A DNA stretch of 55,000 nucleotides from Neocallimastix lanati (nom. inval.) (taxonomy: Eukaryota; Neocallimastigomycota; Neocallimastigomycetes; Neocallimastigales; Neocallimastigaceae), in contig JACVTC010000079.1 of NCBI GenBank assembly GCA_016946835.1, positions 810,001 through 865,000 of the forward strand, read 5' to 3'. Position 1 is the stretch's first letter; every line of letters begins with the position of its first letter. Positions 39,443 to 51,984 of the stretch are shown in pieces. Position numbers and translations under genes: made by a program. The notes below the pieces were generated by a model. That model did no database searches. It was not told the DNA's origin and worked only from the letters and a program-made list of their open reading frames with translations.

Positions 39443-40649
39443 AAAAAGTTGTTTGATATTAAAGTATTTTTAGAAAAAAAGCTACCTAAATTAAATCCTT
39501 TGACTATTTCTATTCCAGAAGTAGAGTATGATTATTTGATGGTAGAGAAAAAAACTTACTATATATCCTTAATTCATGATGATTATGAAATTAAAATACC
39601 AGGACCAATCGACGGAGTATTCGTTGTAGATGGGATTGAAAAAGTAATTATTTCACAAGAGATATTTTGTACACCTTTTTTTGTTTATAAGGAGGATCAT
39701 ATTGAGTATAAGGAATGTAATGAAAAGGGAAAATTTCAATCTCTGGAGATGTTTACCGATTATAAATATATTGTATATTTAAAAAAGATTATGTTAAAGC
39801 AATCTACAATAAGTAAAAGAAAAAGTGAAAAGGTTAAATTAGATTACCATAATTTAGGGAATGAAAATTATGTGGATTTAAACAATGAATACACTAATAT
39901 TGATATACATTATAGATTTTCAAATAAAAGTCGAGAAAAAAAATTAAGCAATATGAAAAGATATACCTTATTAGATATTAGAGTTTATTATTCATTATTT
40001 TTCTAAGAGTTACGTATAAAAGGAATTAAGTCACATGAAAGACAAAGTATATCATTGGTGTATATTCTTCATCATTTGAATTCTTTGCTTTCCTTGGATG
40101 AAATTAAAAATATAATCGTATCAGTAGTGATTGGTGAAAATTTACCTAAAGATATTAATATTATTATTCCAGATGCCTTTCCTGAAGAAACATTACATTC
40201 TATTATAGCTCGTCGTTCCGAAAGTCGTAATAAAATATTATCCATGGTTGATAGAATGATCGATAGCCACTTTAATCCAGACTACTTACATTGTAATGAG
40301 TCATCATCAAACGATTCGTCATATGATGATAAAACTACTAAATTCTATACTTATTTGGTAATTGCAAAATCATTATTTCATAATGAAGGAAATATTCAAT
40401 ATTATAATAGTCGTATTGATACCTTTTCTTATTCCTTATATCGTAGCATAAAATATTTTACTTTGAAAAATAAAAATATTACCACTGGATAAGTTCATTA
40501 AAAATTTAAATATAAAATTGTACGGGAATGTAAAATCTGGAAAAGTTCGTTCCTATTTCCGAGAATATGAAGCTATTTCTGTGCAAACGTTAAGTAAGCG
40601 TTCTTACTATAATCTGCTTCTTGATTTGATGACTGGTTTACTTTACTAA
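39443..40649 (+). pseudogene. Rpb2-like RNA polymerase subunit fragment (virus- or plasmid-type?)
   Basis: About 400 codons in one direction, broken by an in-frame TAA at 40004-40006 and a +1 shift near 40490. Segment 1 has IKIPGPIDGVFVVDGIEKV followed by IISQE, matching the protrusion-domain pattern G-x-F-x-V/I-x-G-x-E-K-V-I/L-I-x-Q-E of second-largest RNA polymerase subunits. Segment 2 has a lobe-like order: a helical block (SLVYILHHLNSLLSLDEI), IIARRSESR, then KFYTYLVIAKSLF and NSRIDTFSYSLYRSI, which sit where cellular enzymes have YIGRR, the MVHRLL helix and the NKRLDLAGPLL segment. After the shift, GNVKSGKVRSYF and QTLSKRSYYNLLLDLM resemble the fork-region strand and helix. It is far too divergent for nuclear RPB2, RPA2 or RPC2. 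Truncated at 40649. Viral or linear-plasmid origin is inference. Confidence 0.55.
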
Positions 40650-41020
40650 TTTCTAAATTTTTCAAAACAGAATTAAGGTCATTAATATTTATTTTTTCAA
40701 AATTGTATTCTTCGGAGTCACTGCGTTCATTATCACTGTCATTACTATAGTCATTATCATTATGAATATCATTATTATAATGTAAAATATTTTATTTAAT
40801 TATAAAAAATATAAATAATAGAAGATTAAGTATTACAATAATACAAAATACATAATTTATCTTTTTATATCTAATGTTAACATATTTATTTAATGTGATT
40901 GGATAAGTTAAATTCAAATAATCATTTAGTAAATAATTTATCTTATAATATTCCTCCTCAAATATAACTCTCAGTAACTGTTATATTTGAATAATATACT
41001 TTGTGATAGAATAAAAATGA
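40650..41020. other. Junction region and putative copia 3' end
   Basis: Read on the minus strand, 40655-40790 is an acidic, Asn/Asp/Ser-rich frame (NDNDYSNDSDNERSDSEEYN). At about 40950 the minus strand carries a purine tract (TTGAGGAGGAA) just downstream of the copia RNase H frame, the usual place for a polypurine tract before the 3' LTR. I could not match it to a second LTR copy on the right. Confidence 0.35.
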
Positions 41021-42560
41021 TTAATTTTGTATATTGGATATCTTAGTTAATATTGAATTTCTAAATTTTTCCATTGCTGTGTTGTTTAAGTATTTTGTAA
41101 ATCCGTAAGCAAAGTTAAATTCTGACTTATTATATTTTAATTTAATTTTATTATTTTTTATTAATTCTCTAATATAATGCACTCTAATATCCATATGCTT
41201 TATTTTTGGATTGATAGATTGATTTTTAGCGTTGTATATTGCATCTTTTTTATCTATGTTTATTTCAATGTATTTAATACTATGCTTCAATTCCTTCAAC
41301 ATATTTAAATACCATATACAATGTTTACTACATTCACTAAGACTGTAGTATTCTGATTCATCTGTGGATGTTGAAACGCAATGTTGTAACTTGGAACACC
41401 AGCTTGTTGGTGTACCACCAATTGTTATAATAAATACGGTAGTTGATCTTCTAGTTATTAAATCCTAAGCGTAATCTGCGTCAACGAATGCCATAATATA
41501 TTGGTCTCTCGTGAAATTTAATCCATATTCTAATGTATCTTTCAAATATCTGAATATTTTTACTACATTATTCCAGTCTTCTAGATTTGGTTCTTTAGAT
41601 TTTCTTGCAGCTTTGGATATGGCATATATTATATCCGGCCTGGTATATATACTAAGATATAATAAGTTCCCTATGGCACTTCTATATTTTTTTCATCAAA
41701 TTTTATTTTTCTTAGTTCCTTGTTCTCTACTGGAGTCATATTTCTATTTAGTGAAACATTGGACATATTGAAATTTTCTAATATTTCTTTCAAATATCTA
41801 GATTGATTTAAAAAGTAACCATGTTTATAGTTTATAAATTTTATTCCAATTATAAAATCTACTTTACCAATATATTTAATTTTAAAATTGTTTTTTATTA
41901 GTTTCTTTTTGTCTTCTATTGAACTTTTTGTTCCAGCTAACATTATATCATCTACGTACATTGCCAATATACTTATTATTTTATTTTCTTTATTTCTTTT
42001 AATATATGAACATGGTTCGCTTGATAATCTTTAATATCCGATTTTTGTTAAATGGTTATTTAATTCTTCATTCCATTCTGCACCACTTTGTTTAAGTCCA
42101 TAAATTGCTTTTATTAGTTTCCAATATCTTTTGTTATAATCTTCATGTCCCTTTGGTGGTTTCATATATAAATCTTTTCTTAGATTGGCATTTAGATAAG
42201 CTGCATTAATGTCTATTTGCTCGATTTTGAAATCATTTTGTACCGCTATATCAGTGAATACTGATTGAATCTTGTTTGAGAGTGGGTGAGAATGTATGTA
42301 TCTTTATAATCGATACCAAACTGTTGGGTAAATCCCTTGACTACCAGCCTGGATTTTCTTTTTGTAATTTGGCCTTGTGCATTTTTCTTGTATTTAAAGA
42401 TCCATCTTGAAGATATTATATTTGCATTTTCTGGTATTGAGTTAATAGTTTTATAAACATTTAAGTTTTTCATATTTTCCAATTCATCTTTTACTGATTT
42501 TAACCATTCTTCTTTGTCTTTTAAGTTATTTATATCATCGAAGCTTGTTGGTTCACGTAA
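41021..42560 (-). pseudogene. copia reverse transcriptase and RNase H, broken
   Basis: The fingers begin near 42530 (KEEWLKSVKDELENMK), with SRWIFKYKKNAQGQITKRKS and LVVKGFTQQFGIDY. A frameshift near 42270 leads to IEQIDINAAYLNANLRKDLY and AIYGLKQSGAEWNEELN. The catalytic AMYVDDIMLAGTK lies at about 41929-41967. A frameshift near 41680 leads to SAIGNLLYLSIYTRPDI and LEDWNNV. RNase H has AFVDADYA followed by TAG, STDESEYYSLSEC, DAIYNAKNQS and KHMDIRVHYIREL. At least two in-frame stops and two shifts make it inactive. Confidence 0.9.
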
Positions 42561-42649
42561 CGTATTATCTATACTTTGTTTTTTATGTATTTTGTTTATA
42601 TGGTTTTGACTTTTATTAATTTTTCTTTTTCTAAAATTATTTTTTATTT

Positions 42650-43232
42650 CATTGTTTTAATATGTATTATTTGGAATATTATTTATGTCAAGCTGATTGT
42701 TTTCATTTATACCATTTGGAAGGTTATTGGTACTATTCTTAATAATATTATTATTGTTGTTGATATTGTTGTTGTTATTGGTGCTGCTATTATTATTACT
42801 ATTATTGCTATTATTGTTATTATTATTATTATTATTTTTATTATTATTGTTAATAGTGGTGTCAGTGTTGTTTGTGTAATTGTTTCTGTTTTTATCTTTA
42901 TTAATGTTTATATTTTCATTTCCTATATTGTTATTAATTATTTCATTTTTGTTGTTAATTTTATGGTATATTGATCTTTTATTTCTATTGTTGATATTTG
43001 GTATTTTTATTGGATATATATTGTTGTAATTGTAGCTGATGTTATCATTAGTGTTACTGTTGTAAGTATTATCATTATAATAGTTGTTTTCATAATTACT
43101 CCTTCTGATTTTATAATTGGATGTAAAATTTGTAATATCATTATAGCAATGAGATAGTGATGAATTCCCAGAAGTAAATTCGAAAAACTCTACATTTCTT
43201 GAAATTATAATTTTGTTGTTTGAAATGTCCAA
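42650..43232 (-). pseudogene. copia integrase C-terminal region and Asn-rich linker
   Basis: ILDISNNKIIISRNVEFFE is the conserved end of the copia integrase C-terminal segment. It is followed by about 140 residues dominated by Asn from AAT repeats, up to the start of reverse transcriptase. Asn expansion here is simple-repeat growth. The plus-strand ORFs at 42576 and 42697 are its complement. Confidence 0.75.
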
Positions 43233-44029
43233 TATTTTGTATGCTGTTGGGTTGTCATTATATCCAAGAAAGATGTCAAGGGAAGCATTATTTTCAAGTT
43301 TAGAACGAAGAGTTTTTGGAATGTAATAGAAGACCTTACAACCAAAAACTCTTATATTAGAGTAGTTAACTTTGTTTTTTGTTAATATTTCTTATGATAT
43401 TTTATTATTTGTTCCTTTATGTGGAATTCTATTGTAGATGTAGTTTGAGGTAGAAACAGCGTCTTGCCAAAATTGGTGACTTAACTTTGCATCTTTCATC
43501 ATTGTTTTAGCAGAGTTGATGATTACGCCGTTAAATCTTTCTACTCTACCATTTTGTTGCGGATGGTAGGGAACAGTAAATTGATGCTGAATTCCATAGC
43601 TATTACAGAAGTTATTAAAATTTTTATTGTTGAATTCTGTACCGTTGTCAGAACGGATGTATTTTATTCTATTGTTAAAAATATTTTTTATTTGGATGAA
43701 CCAGTTATAAAATGAAGAAAATGTTTCTGATTTGTTCTTAATAAATAATGTCCAGACATATCTGGAATGATCATCTAGAATGGAAATTATGTATTTATTA
43801 CCGTAGAATGAATCTGGTAATGGACCAATTAAATCCATGTGTAATAGTTCAAAGATTCTTGATGTTCTACTGAAGGATTTTTTGAACGGTTTATTTTTGA
43901 GTTTAAAATTAATACAGAGTGGACATTTTGAATTTATATTTATTTTTAATAATTTTTGTTTAATATTGTCAATGTTAAAGTGTCCGAGTCTTCTGTGCCA
44001 TAAATTGAGTTTGTCTATAGATTTTTAAT
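43233..44029 (-). pseudogene. copia integrase core
   Basis: The GAG-pre-integrase motif LWHRRLGHFN lies just downstream of an in-frame TAA (about 44027). The zinc-binding CPLC follows. The core has the three catalytic acids: the Asp in HMDLIGPLPDS (about 43838), the Asp in RSDNGTEFNN (about 43645), and the Glu in PQQNGRVERFNG. A stop after NKIS (43392) precedes NYSNIRVFGCKVFY. The catalytic triad is intact, but the frame is not. Confidence 0.88.
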
Positions 44030-44764
44030 ATTTATAATTGATTTCGTTTACAAACTTAGATTGATTTGGGTTTAAAAGATTGAATGGATGTGTTGAAATC
44101 CATAATTTAAATGTATTTATATTATCTAAAATTATATTCTGAATTCTGTTAGAGTGTTGATCATATATAATAACATAAGATTTATTATTAAAGTTTTTGA
44201 ATATAATTTTATAACCTTGTTGTGTAAGCATTCCTATTGATAATAAATTTTTATTAATTTTTGGTGAATAATATATGTTATTGATAGTAAATTTACAGTT
44301 GTCGATATATCCAATAAAATCACCAATAAACTGGGTTGATATTAATTGGTTATTGGCTAGATAAACATTTTCATTTCATTTTTTAATATTTTGCAATTTA
44401 TTTAATTGATTAGTAATATTGATGGATGCACCAGAATCAAGTATCCAGCATATCATTTCCTTTTGATCATTACGTTTGTAAAGATCTGTTGAGATTGAAT
44501 TGAAATTTAAGTTTTCATTTAAGTTAAAATCTTGTATAAAAGTATCAGCAAAATCAGTATTATAACTATTTCTTTCTAGAAGATTAGCATATTTTCTTTT
44601 CTTGGAATTTCTTACGATATTGGTTTTGCCTTTTGTATTACTTTTGGAAAATCTTCTTTTTCTTGTTATTCTGTTTTGCTTCCTTTTTAGACATTCATAA
44701 AAGTAGTGTCCCCATTTTCCACAGTAGTTGCATCTTCCGTTTTTTGTATTACTTCTTTTTATTT
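44030..44764 (-). pseudogene. copia CCHC zinc knuckle and aspartic protease
   Basis: CNYCGKWGHYFYEC is a standard C-x2-C-x4-H-x4-C retroviral knuckle (about 44688-44730). WILDSGASINIT holds the protease active-site DSGA (about 44420-44450). The sequence continues to NIKK, then TGA where Trp would fit, then NENVYLANNQ, and ends with INKNLLSIGMLTQQGY, the usual run-up to the integrase. Confidence 0.85.
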
Positions 44765-45420
44765 TAATATTATTTTTATGGTTTCTTCCCTTTGGTTTTT
44801 ATTTTGATTAACTGCAAGGAAGATATTATTGTTGCTTTTAGAATATGTGGACTCTTTAAAGTTTGAAAAAATTATATCTAGGAGTATGTTCTTTACATAA
44901 TCCTTGCATTTTTCCCAGTTCTTTTTGTATTGAAATACATTTAACCATCTTAGGTTGTCCGGAACACTTCTATTTAAAATTCCGATTTTTGTGTCTGTGC
45001 TTAAATCGGAATCAACCCTTTCGAGTTCGTCAATGGTGTTTTGTAGGTTGGTTATGAAAATATTTATATCTGTATCTGTATTATACTTGAATTTTTCTAA
45101 TCTTTTTTTAAGTTCTATCTTTAACGTCCCAGTGTTTTTGGTGAATGAATTTTTTAGGACGTTCCATATTTCATAAGCGGTTTTGCCATCACCTTTTATA
45201 ATACTTTGGGTTTTTTCACCTAGACTATTTAAAATTATCCATTTTGCTGTTATGTCAATGTTTATATCCTTAGTTTTAGTGTTTTTTTCATATACTAGAG
45301 TGTCATAGAATTCATCCGGGGTATATTTGGACAATTCATCTTTGATATCTTTTTTAAGTAAATAACTTTTTCTTGAGTAACGTAGTTAAGGATGTTGTTA
45401 ATGGATAATAAATACAGCAT
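44759..45420 (-). pseudogene. copia gag
   Basis: Starts MLYLLSINNILNYVTQEK at 45420. A one-base shift near 45350 leads into the 191-codon frame 45334-44759 (KWIILNSLGEKTQSI, TAYEIWNVLKNSFTKN, FITNLQNTIDELERVD), the pattern of the copia capsid (UBN2-type) domain. A further shift near 44762 separates it from the zinc knuckle. Confidence 0.8.
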
Positions 45421-45640
45421 CTTTCTTTATTATATTTCAGAATATGGCGAATTAAATATATTTTTAAATCATCAATTCTTTTGAAATATATCACATTTTA
45501 ATTATTTTTAATAATTATTTTTACAAAGAAATTATATGTGCAATTTTATTTTAATGTTTTATATATTTTATTCATATTTAAAAATTTATAAAATATAATA
45601 TAAATCATTTTCCTAAATGAAAATTTATGTAAAAACATTT

Positions 45641-45670
45641 AAAGCCACATTCCGAAACGCACCACCCTCC
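45641..45670 (-). mobile_element. Solo terminus of the 24.5-kb foldback family
   Basis: On the minus strand the sequence starts GGAGGGTGGTGCGTTTCGG and continues AATGTGGCTTTAAA, close to the left arm of the element at 24534. No partner arm was found within several kb, so this is a truncated copy or one end of an element whose other end has decayed. Confidence 0.55.
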
Positions 45671-46838
45671 ATAAATTCTACATAAATACATAAATTTTAT
45701 GGAATTTCAATAACTAAATAACAAAGTAAATTAAATAATTTTATTCATTTCTTAAAACATTTTATTTTATTCTTTTTTCTTTTTTTTTTAATTTTAATTA
45801 TTTTATATTATTATAATTTTTATTATGATTTCATATATTTTTATTATATTTTTTATATATATGTATTTATGTGTTATCATTATTATGAATTTTTTATTAT
45901 TTATATTATTCTTTTTATAATATTAAACTAAATAATTCTTAATTATTTTTAAAATATTTTTTTTCTAATTAAAAAGTATAATATAAAGAATACTTTTTTT
46001 TCTTTATATTTTATTCTTTGCCCTTGGCTTTTTCCCTTCTTCAACATTTTATTTTTATATTATATTAAATAAATAAAAGTCAATTAAATTAAATAATAAT
46101 ATAATAATGTTATAATTTTTACATTTCATATATTAACAAGCATATATATATATATAAATATTTTTTTTTTTTTTTAATTAATTAATCAATAAATAATTTC
46201 TTCTCTGTTTAAAAAAAAAGTTATTCAAAGAAACCGAGTTATATTACCAATACAAAAAAATACACGATGTCAATAAAAGTTTTTTTATAAATCCCATTTC
46301 CAAATATTGTAAAATATTATAATAATCTATATATAAATCATTTCAATTAAATTTATTTAAATATATAAATCCTATTTATTTATTATATTATATTATATTA
46401 TATTATATTATATCGTATTATATGGAATAAAAATTAGATACCTAATAAAATAATAATAATAATAATAAATATACATATATATATATATATTTATATAAAT
46501 ATATTGATATATAGTACAGAAAAATATGATGTTGGAATTTTTTTTTTTTTTTTTTTTTGTCCCCTCAATAATGGAACCTAAGCTGCCTGTCGAGTTTCTG
46601 AGGAGATCATTTTATAATATCTTTTTTTTTTTTTTTTTTGGTTTTAAGTATATATATATATCCTGTATTTAATAATTTTATTTTCAAATTTTATTTTCAA
46701 ATATCTTTTTTTTTTTTTTTTTTTTTGGCAATTGGCAAAAAAAATCAAAAATCCACATCATCAATGTCTTTTAATGTTAAAAATTTTAATCTTTTTAATC
46801 ATTACGTTTTTGTTTTGTTTCGTTTCGTTTCATTTCTC

Positions 46839-46870
<32 letters not shown>

Positions 46871-48944
46871 CTTCAGATAAAAGATTTCTCGTTTCTGAGC
46901 TAATTTAATATAATATTATCTACATAGTATAGAGTTAATAGCCAACGTCCATATACATATATATTTCAATAATTTATTTATTCGAAATAAAATTTTGACG
47001 TATATATACATACATGGATCACTTTTTTTTTTTTTTTTTTTTTAATCTTATAAAAAAAAAATTTTAATTTTTAATAATTCTTCTATTTAGTTTCGATTAT
47101 TTCCATTAACTTTAACCTTACCTGCTTGCTTGCTTCAGTTCCATTTAAATGTGCCTTTTTTTTTCCAAAAATTTCCATGTGCCATGTCACGAAGTCTTTG
47201 CCTTTTTTTTTTTTTTTTTTTTTTTTCACAATATTTCTAATTAGAATTTTTTTTGTTTTTTTTTGTATTTAAGGAATCCATCTAAGGAAGATAGAATATT
47301 TTGCCTGCTCTTCTGCTTCTGATATTCGTATGAATGAATTTATACTGAATGACTTTGTATAAATAATTCATTCAATTCATTTTCTACCTTTTTTTTTTTT
47401 TTTTTTTTTTTTTCAAAAATTCTTTATTGACTGCTTCTTAACCACTGATCTTGATCTTGATCTTGATCTTTTTTGTCCTCTAATTTTATAAATATATCTC
47501 TTTGTAATATAAATGTTTCTTGTAATTCATCCTTTTTTTTTTTTTTTTTTTTGATGACGTTTGCCTCTGTTATTATTTAAAATTTTTTTTCAAATTTTAC
47601 TTTTTTCTTCCTTGAGTTCGAATCGATTTTTTTTAATAATTATTATTATTGTTAAATTTACTATTATTAATATTATGAGTAACATTTTTTTTATTGATAT
47701 AAATATTATTATTATTGTTATTTATTATTATTATTATAAATAAAACTTTTATTATTATTATTATTATCAATGTAATCTTTTTATTATTATTGCTATTATT
47801 ATTATTATTATTATTATTATATTTTTGAATAATATTTGATAAATAATTATATGCGTGTTCTTCTCCTATTTTGTAATATGGTAAAAAAAAATTTGAAAAT
47901 GAATTGCTATTGGAGTTTTAAGATCGATAAATATACCAATGGAACGTTTTTCAAAAGAAATTAAAGTTTAACAGCAACGAGAAAAAAAAAAAAATTTTTT
48001 TTTTTGTTATTTGCCATATCAAAAGATTTTGTAGCTTAAAAGGAATGTTAAATGTAACCTAAGAAGATGATGATGACCGGGAGGTGCACACAGTTATCAA
48101 ATTTTATTTTCTTTAAAAAAAATTTTTTTTTTTTTTTTGAAAAACATAAAAATAAAATACTTTTTAATTAATATTGAATGGGAATACTTTGGAGTTGTAT
48201 GATTTTTTTTTTAGAAATAGTTAGGTTTTTTTTTCTAATGTTTGTGTACTAAGAATAATCATTAGGTGATGGCCTCTTAATTTTTTAATTTAATTTTTCT
48301 TTTATGGTATAAAAAAAAATGATTTCAGGAAATGATTTTCATTGAAACTATTCGCAAAAACATCTTTTTCCTAATTTTTGATTTTGATTTGATTTGTTAA
48401 CGTAAAAAAAGTAGTAAGTAGTCGTTATATGAATCTTAGTTTTTTTTTTTTTCCAGGCAAAAGCTCTGTTTAGGATTAGAATATTCCAGCTTTTACTTTT
48501 TTTTTTTAATCGAATCCCACTATTATCTTCCTCTTTTCCTTTCTTTTCTATATTTTCAAGATTATTAATGGTAAATAATATATTTTTATTTTTTTTTTTT
48601 TGGAGAGCATTGCTATGAAAAATGTTGATGTTTCGTCCATGATTTATTGAAAAAAATTTCATTTTTTTTTTCCTATTAAATCTTTATTTTTTTTTTTTTG
48701 AATTTCTTTCCTTTAAATTCTTATTATTTTTTTATTATTTTGTTTGTTCTTGAACCTTTTTTTTTGTAAAAAAGATTTTCGAAAAAATAATCCATATTTG
48801 AATAGTAAGTTTTTTTTTATGATTTTTGAATTTTTTTTTTTTTTGTTATTTCCCCAGGGCGATTAGTTGGTTATTAATCCAATTAAACTAAAAAAAAAAC
48901 ATTCATTTTTTGAAATGTTGGGTTAGATGTGCCTTGATCATAGA

Positions 48945-48987
<43 letters not shown>

Positions 48988-49341
48988 ATCCATCAAATTT
49001 ATACAGGAATTGTTGTTATCTATGTTGTTGTCTTTAATGTCAACGTTTTTCTTAACTTAACAATATGACTTTTCTTTTTTTTTTTTTTTTTGCTGACATA
49101 TAATGTCTCAAAGTTATTTTTATACATTATAAACAAAGTATTACTTTGTTTCTTTTTTTTGGAATTTGAGAGTTGCAGTTATTTATAGGAAAATAACTCT
49201 TCGCTTTCAGTTTTTTTGGATTTTTTGGTGTTGAAGTATTTTATTCCTTTCTTCTTCTTACCCTAGATGAAGTTAAAAAAAGGTTTTAAATATTATTTTT
49301 AAAATTATTATAAAAAAAGAAAATAATTTTTTTTTATTTAT
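45671..49341. other. Poly(T)-rich stretch, no gene recognised
   Basis: Many T15-T30 runs, ATT/TTA arrays (47640-47830), and a (TATTA)n-like array at 46380-46420. A GATCTT hexamer occurs four times at 47450-47470. Short balanced patches lie between the T runs (46560-46610, 47100-47200, 47280-47350, 48060-48095, 48850-48890). The patch at 46560 is flanked by poly(T) on both sides. The 104-codon minus ORF at 48348 and the 80-codon plus ORF at 46638 have no recognisable features. Long pyrimidine runs next to purine-poor patches could also be a long 5' leader, but no downstream gene supports this. Confidence 0.45.
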
Positions 49342-50208
49342 ATGATTTTAGGATGGAATAATTTATTAGCTAGAGTATTTATTTATAAAGAAATTAAAAT
49401 AATTAATAATAATTATTTTTGTGATTATTTTATTTATCTAATTTTAAAATATTTTTTAACTATGACAGATATTATAAAAATTTTTTTTTCCTCAAATACG
49501 AATATCCGTTTAAACATTTATTTTAAAACTAAAGAATATCCATTGATTTACAGAAATGATATTTTTAAATCGTAAAAATGATAATCTCATGGTTAATCTT
49601 CAATATTTAAATAGAGAAATACCAAACTGAAAGGATAACAACTTATGCAACAGCGAACAAAAAAAATTAAAAGATTTAACTGAAGAAGATAAAGAAAAAA
49701 TAAATTAAAAAATGAGCTTGAAGGTAACGATGAAAATAATATGGATGAAGAAGAATTTTTCTATAAGTAAAGGAAAAGAAGAAAAAAAAAACTGAAGATG
49801 AAAAAAGGTAATGAAAGAAATAGAAAAAAATGATTTAAAAAAAAAACGAATCATTTTATTGGAAAAACTTTTAAACTTTGATTTATTTGTAAATAATATA
49901 AAAGTTCATATAAAAAAAAGAAAAACCAGCTATTTTATTTTAGGATTTGGTTATAATAAAAAAGAAAAAATGATAATTTTTACTTTTGTGTCTATTAACA
50001 AATGCAGATGAATTGATAAAAAAAAATAGAAATTTCAGGTACAAAAATGATGAAGATTTGTTAAAGATGATCCCTTTAGGATACCTCAAAACTTATAACA
50101 ACCATCCTTGCCAAAAAAAGTTCTGAATATAAATATAATTAAATGACTAATAGAATTATAATAAATTTCTTAATATTATAATATCTTTGATAATGGAAGA
50201 TAGCGAAG

Positions 50209-50247
<39 letters not shown>

Positions 50248-50420
50248 AAAATATTATTGGTATTTTAGTCTTTAGAGATGAAGAAAAAAAAATAAGAGAT
50301 ATGGGGTATAAGGAAATAATAATTATACATTTTACTGATCTAAAAAAAAAAAAATTTGAAACTTTGAAAGAAGAAAAAAAAAAAAAAAGAAAAAAGATCT
50401 ATAATTACTTTTTTTTTTAA
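49342..50420 (+). pseudogene. Unassigned degenerate coding-like stretch
   Basis: Consecutive plus frames (49342-49575 with a hydrophobic N-terminal half; 49690-49800 with ELEGNDENNMDEEEFF; 49811-50011 with RIILLEKLLNFDLFVNN; 50187-50420, interrupted by a Lys run) look like one Lys/Glu-rich gene broken by stops and A-run slippage. No family was recognised and no start is supported. Confidence 0.3.
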
Positions 50421-51984
50421 ATTGATTCAAATTACTAATATTTTTAAAATTAAAAAAATAATATCTTTATTTGTTCAAAACAAGAATGATTTAATATCTT
50501 TTGGAAAGAAATAAAAACTTATTGTCATTAAGTGTGAAGTCGAAAAATAAAAAAAACTGGAAGAATATATTACATGAATTTGAATATAGAGAGGAAAAAA
50601 ATCAAGGAAAAAGGTAAAAAAAAAAAAAAAAAAAAAAAAGGATATTAAAATTGAAGGTTCATTAAATCATTCAACAAAATGATATAAAAAAAATCGGATA
50701 ATTCAAAAAATTAAATAAATAAATAATTAAATAAATATTTCGGTTTAATCTAAAGAAGAAAATAAAACTTTATTACTGATTTTTTTTTTTTTTTTATAAT
50801 GATCAAAAATCGTAAATGTTAGTAAATTAGCAATTAAATTTTGATAAAGACAAAATTAAAAGAAATTTGTGATTCGTTGGAATAGCAGCTACATTGAAAG
50901 TGTCACATGTCAAAATTAGTATGTGAAAACTTGTTAATAAAGATTATAATCATCCAATAATATTCTTTATATTTTTCCATAAACAACTCATGTAATCACT
51001 AAAATAAAATTATAACTTAATAAAATATTAATAAAAATAACTTTAATAGAAAGTAATAAAATAATAGAGTTAAAAATATGAAGAAAAAATAAAATTGAAA
51101 TACAGTATTAATACTTAATACTAATGATTATTTATTTATTTATTTTTTTATTTATTATTATTCCAAAAAATAAAATATAAATTAATATTGTTATTGTTGT
51201 TATAATTGAATAAATTTTTTTTTCATATAAATATAAAAAATTAATGTAAAAAATAAATAAAGAATAGTTATGTTTAATAAAAAAAAATAAAAATAAAAAT
51301 AAATTGGGTTTAACGATATATTTTAAACCATTAATTTATTTAATATGTATTATTTCATTCAAATAGGGAAAGGTCTATTTTTTTTTTAAAAATGTATTTT
51401 TAAATAATAATATAAAGGTTTAATGTAATTTCAATGAATGATATAAATAAAAAATAAAAACTATAGTTTTATGTTCTATATAAAAATGGATATATATCAA
51501 TAATAATAATAATAGAAAAAAAATTATATATATATATATATATATATAAATTAGAAAGTTAAAAAAGAAATAAAAAATGTTGAAATTTTTTTTTTAATGA
51601 TAACAAACTAAAGTTAACGAATAGTAATATATCTAGAAATACTAAAAAAATGTATTTTCAAAGAAAAAAAAAAGAAATAGATTATTCTTTTAATGTTTCA
51701 AATAAAAAAAAAAGTTTTATCGTTTGTTCCTTCTTCCATAAATTTTATTTTCTTTCAATTGAACATAAAAGAGGAGGAGGATGAAATCCTTTTTTCATTT
51801 TTTAAAAAATAATTAATAAAAAAAAAAAATAAAAAACATAAAAAAAATAAATAAAAGTAATTTTTTTTTTTTGCAGATGTTTCATATTTTTTTTTATCTA
51901 TAAATTGTTTTTGTCTATGAATTGATGGTTTTAAGGGTTAAATCAATAGCTCTATTAAGATGAATTCCTTTTTATAAGTGCTGT
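50421..51984. other. AT-rich stretch, nothing recognised
   Basis: Poly(A)/poly(T) runs and AAAT/TATATA tracts (51524-51548). No coding frame longer than about 40 codons with gene-like composition. Confidence 0.5.

Larger units (their letters stand above)
41021..45420 (-). mobile_element. Degenerate Ty1/copia retrotransposon
   Basis: Gene order on the minus strand is gag, CCHC knuckle, protease, integrase, reverse transcriptase, RNase H, which is the copia order. Every part is broken by stops or frameshifts. It is about 4.4 kb from the gag start (Met codon at 45420) to the end of RNase H. No LTR pair was found by eye. The right end is followed within 250 bp by a solo foldback-element terminus. 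Its insertion or an associated deletion probably ended the RNA-polymerase relic on the left. Confidence 0.9.

Noticed and set aside
37271-40649. Altered genetic code with TGA read as Trp
   Set aside because: Intact genes in the window encode all Trp as TGG with no in-frame TGA. The same relics also contain TAA, TAG and frameshifts, so decay is simpler.
42576-42974. Hydrophobic plus-strand ORFs (132 and 60 codons) resembling membrane proteins
   Set aside because: Complement of the Asn-rich linker of the copia element on the minus strand.
40950-45640. LTR pair of the large copia element
   Set aside because: Sequences after the putative polypurine tract (left) and before gag (right) show no similarity that I can see. 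LTRs are lost, very short, or beyond recognition.
47610-47640. GAGTTCGAATCGATTTTTTTT looks like a tRNA T-arm followed by a pol III terminator
   Set aside because: The 70 bases upstream are mostly T runs with no A box or acceptor stem.
48348-48662. 104-codon minus-strand ORF
   Set aside because: Lys- and Asn-rich from poly(T) runs on the plus strand, no domain, no splice or start context beyond chance.
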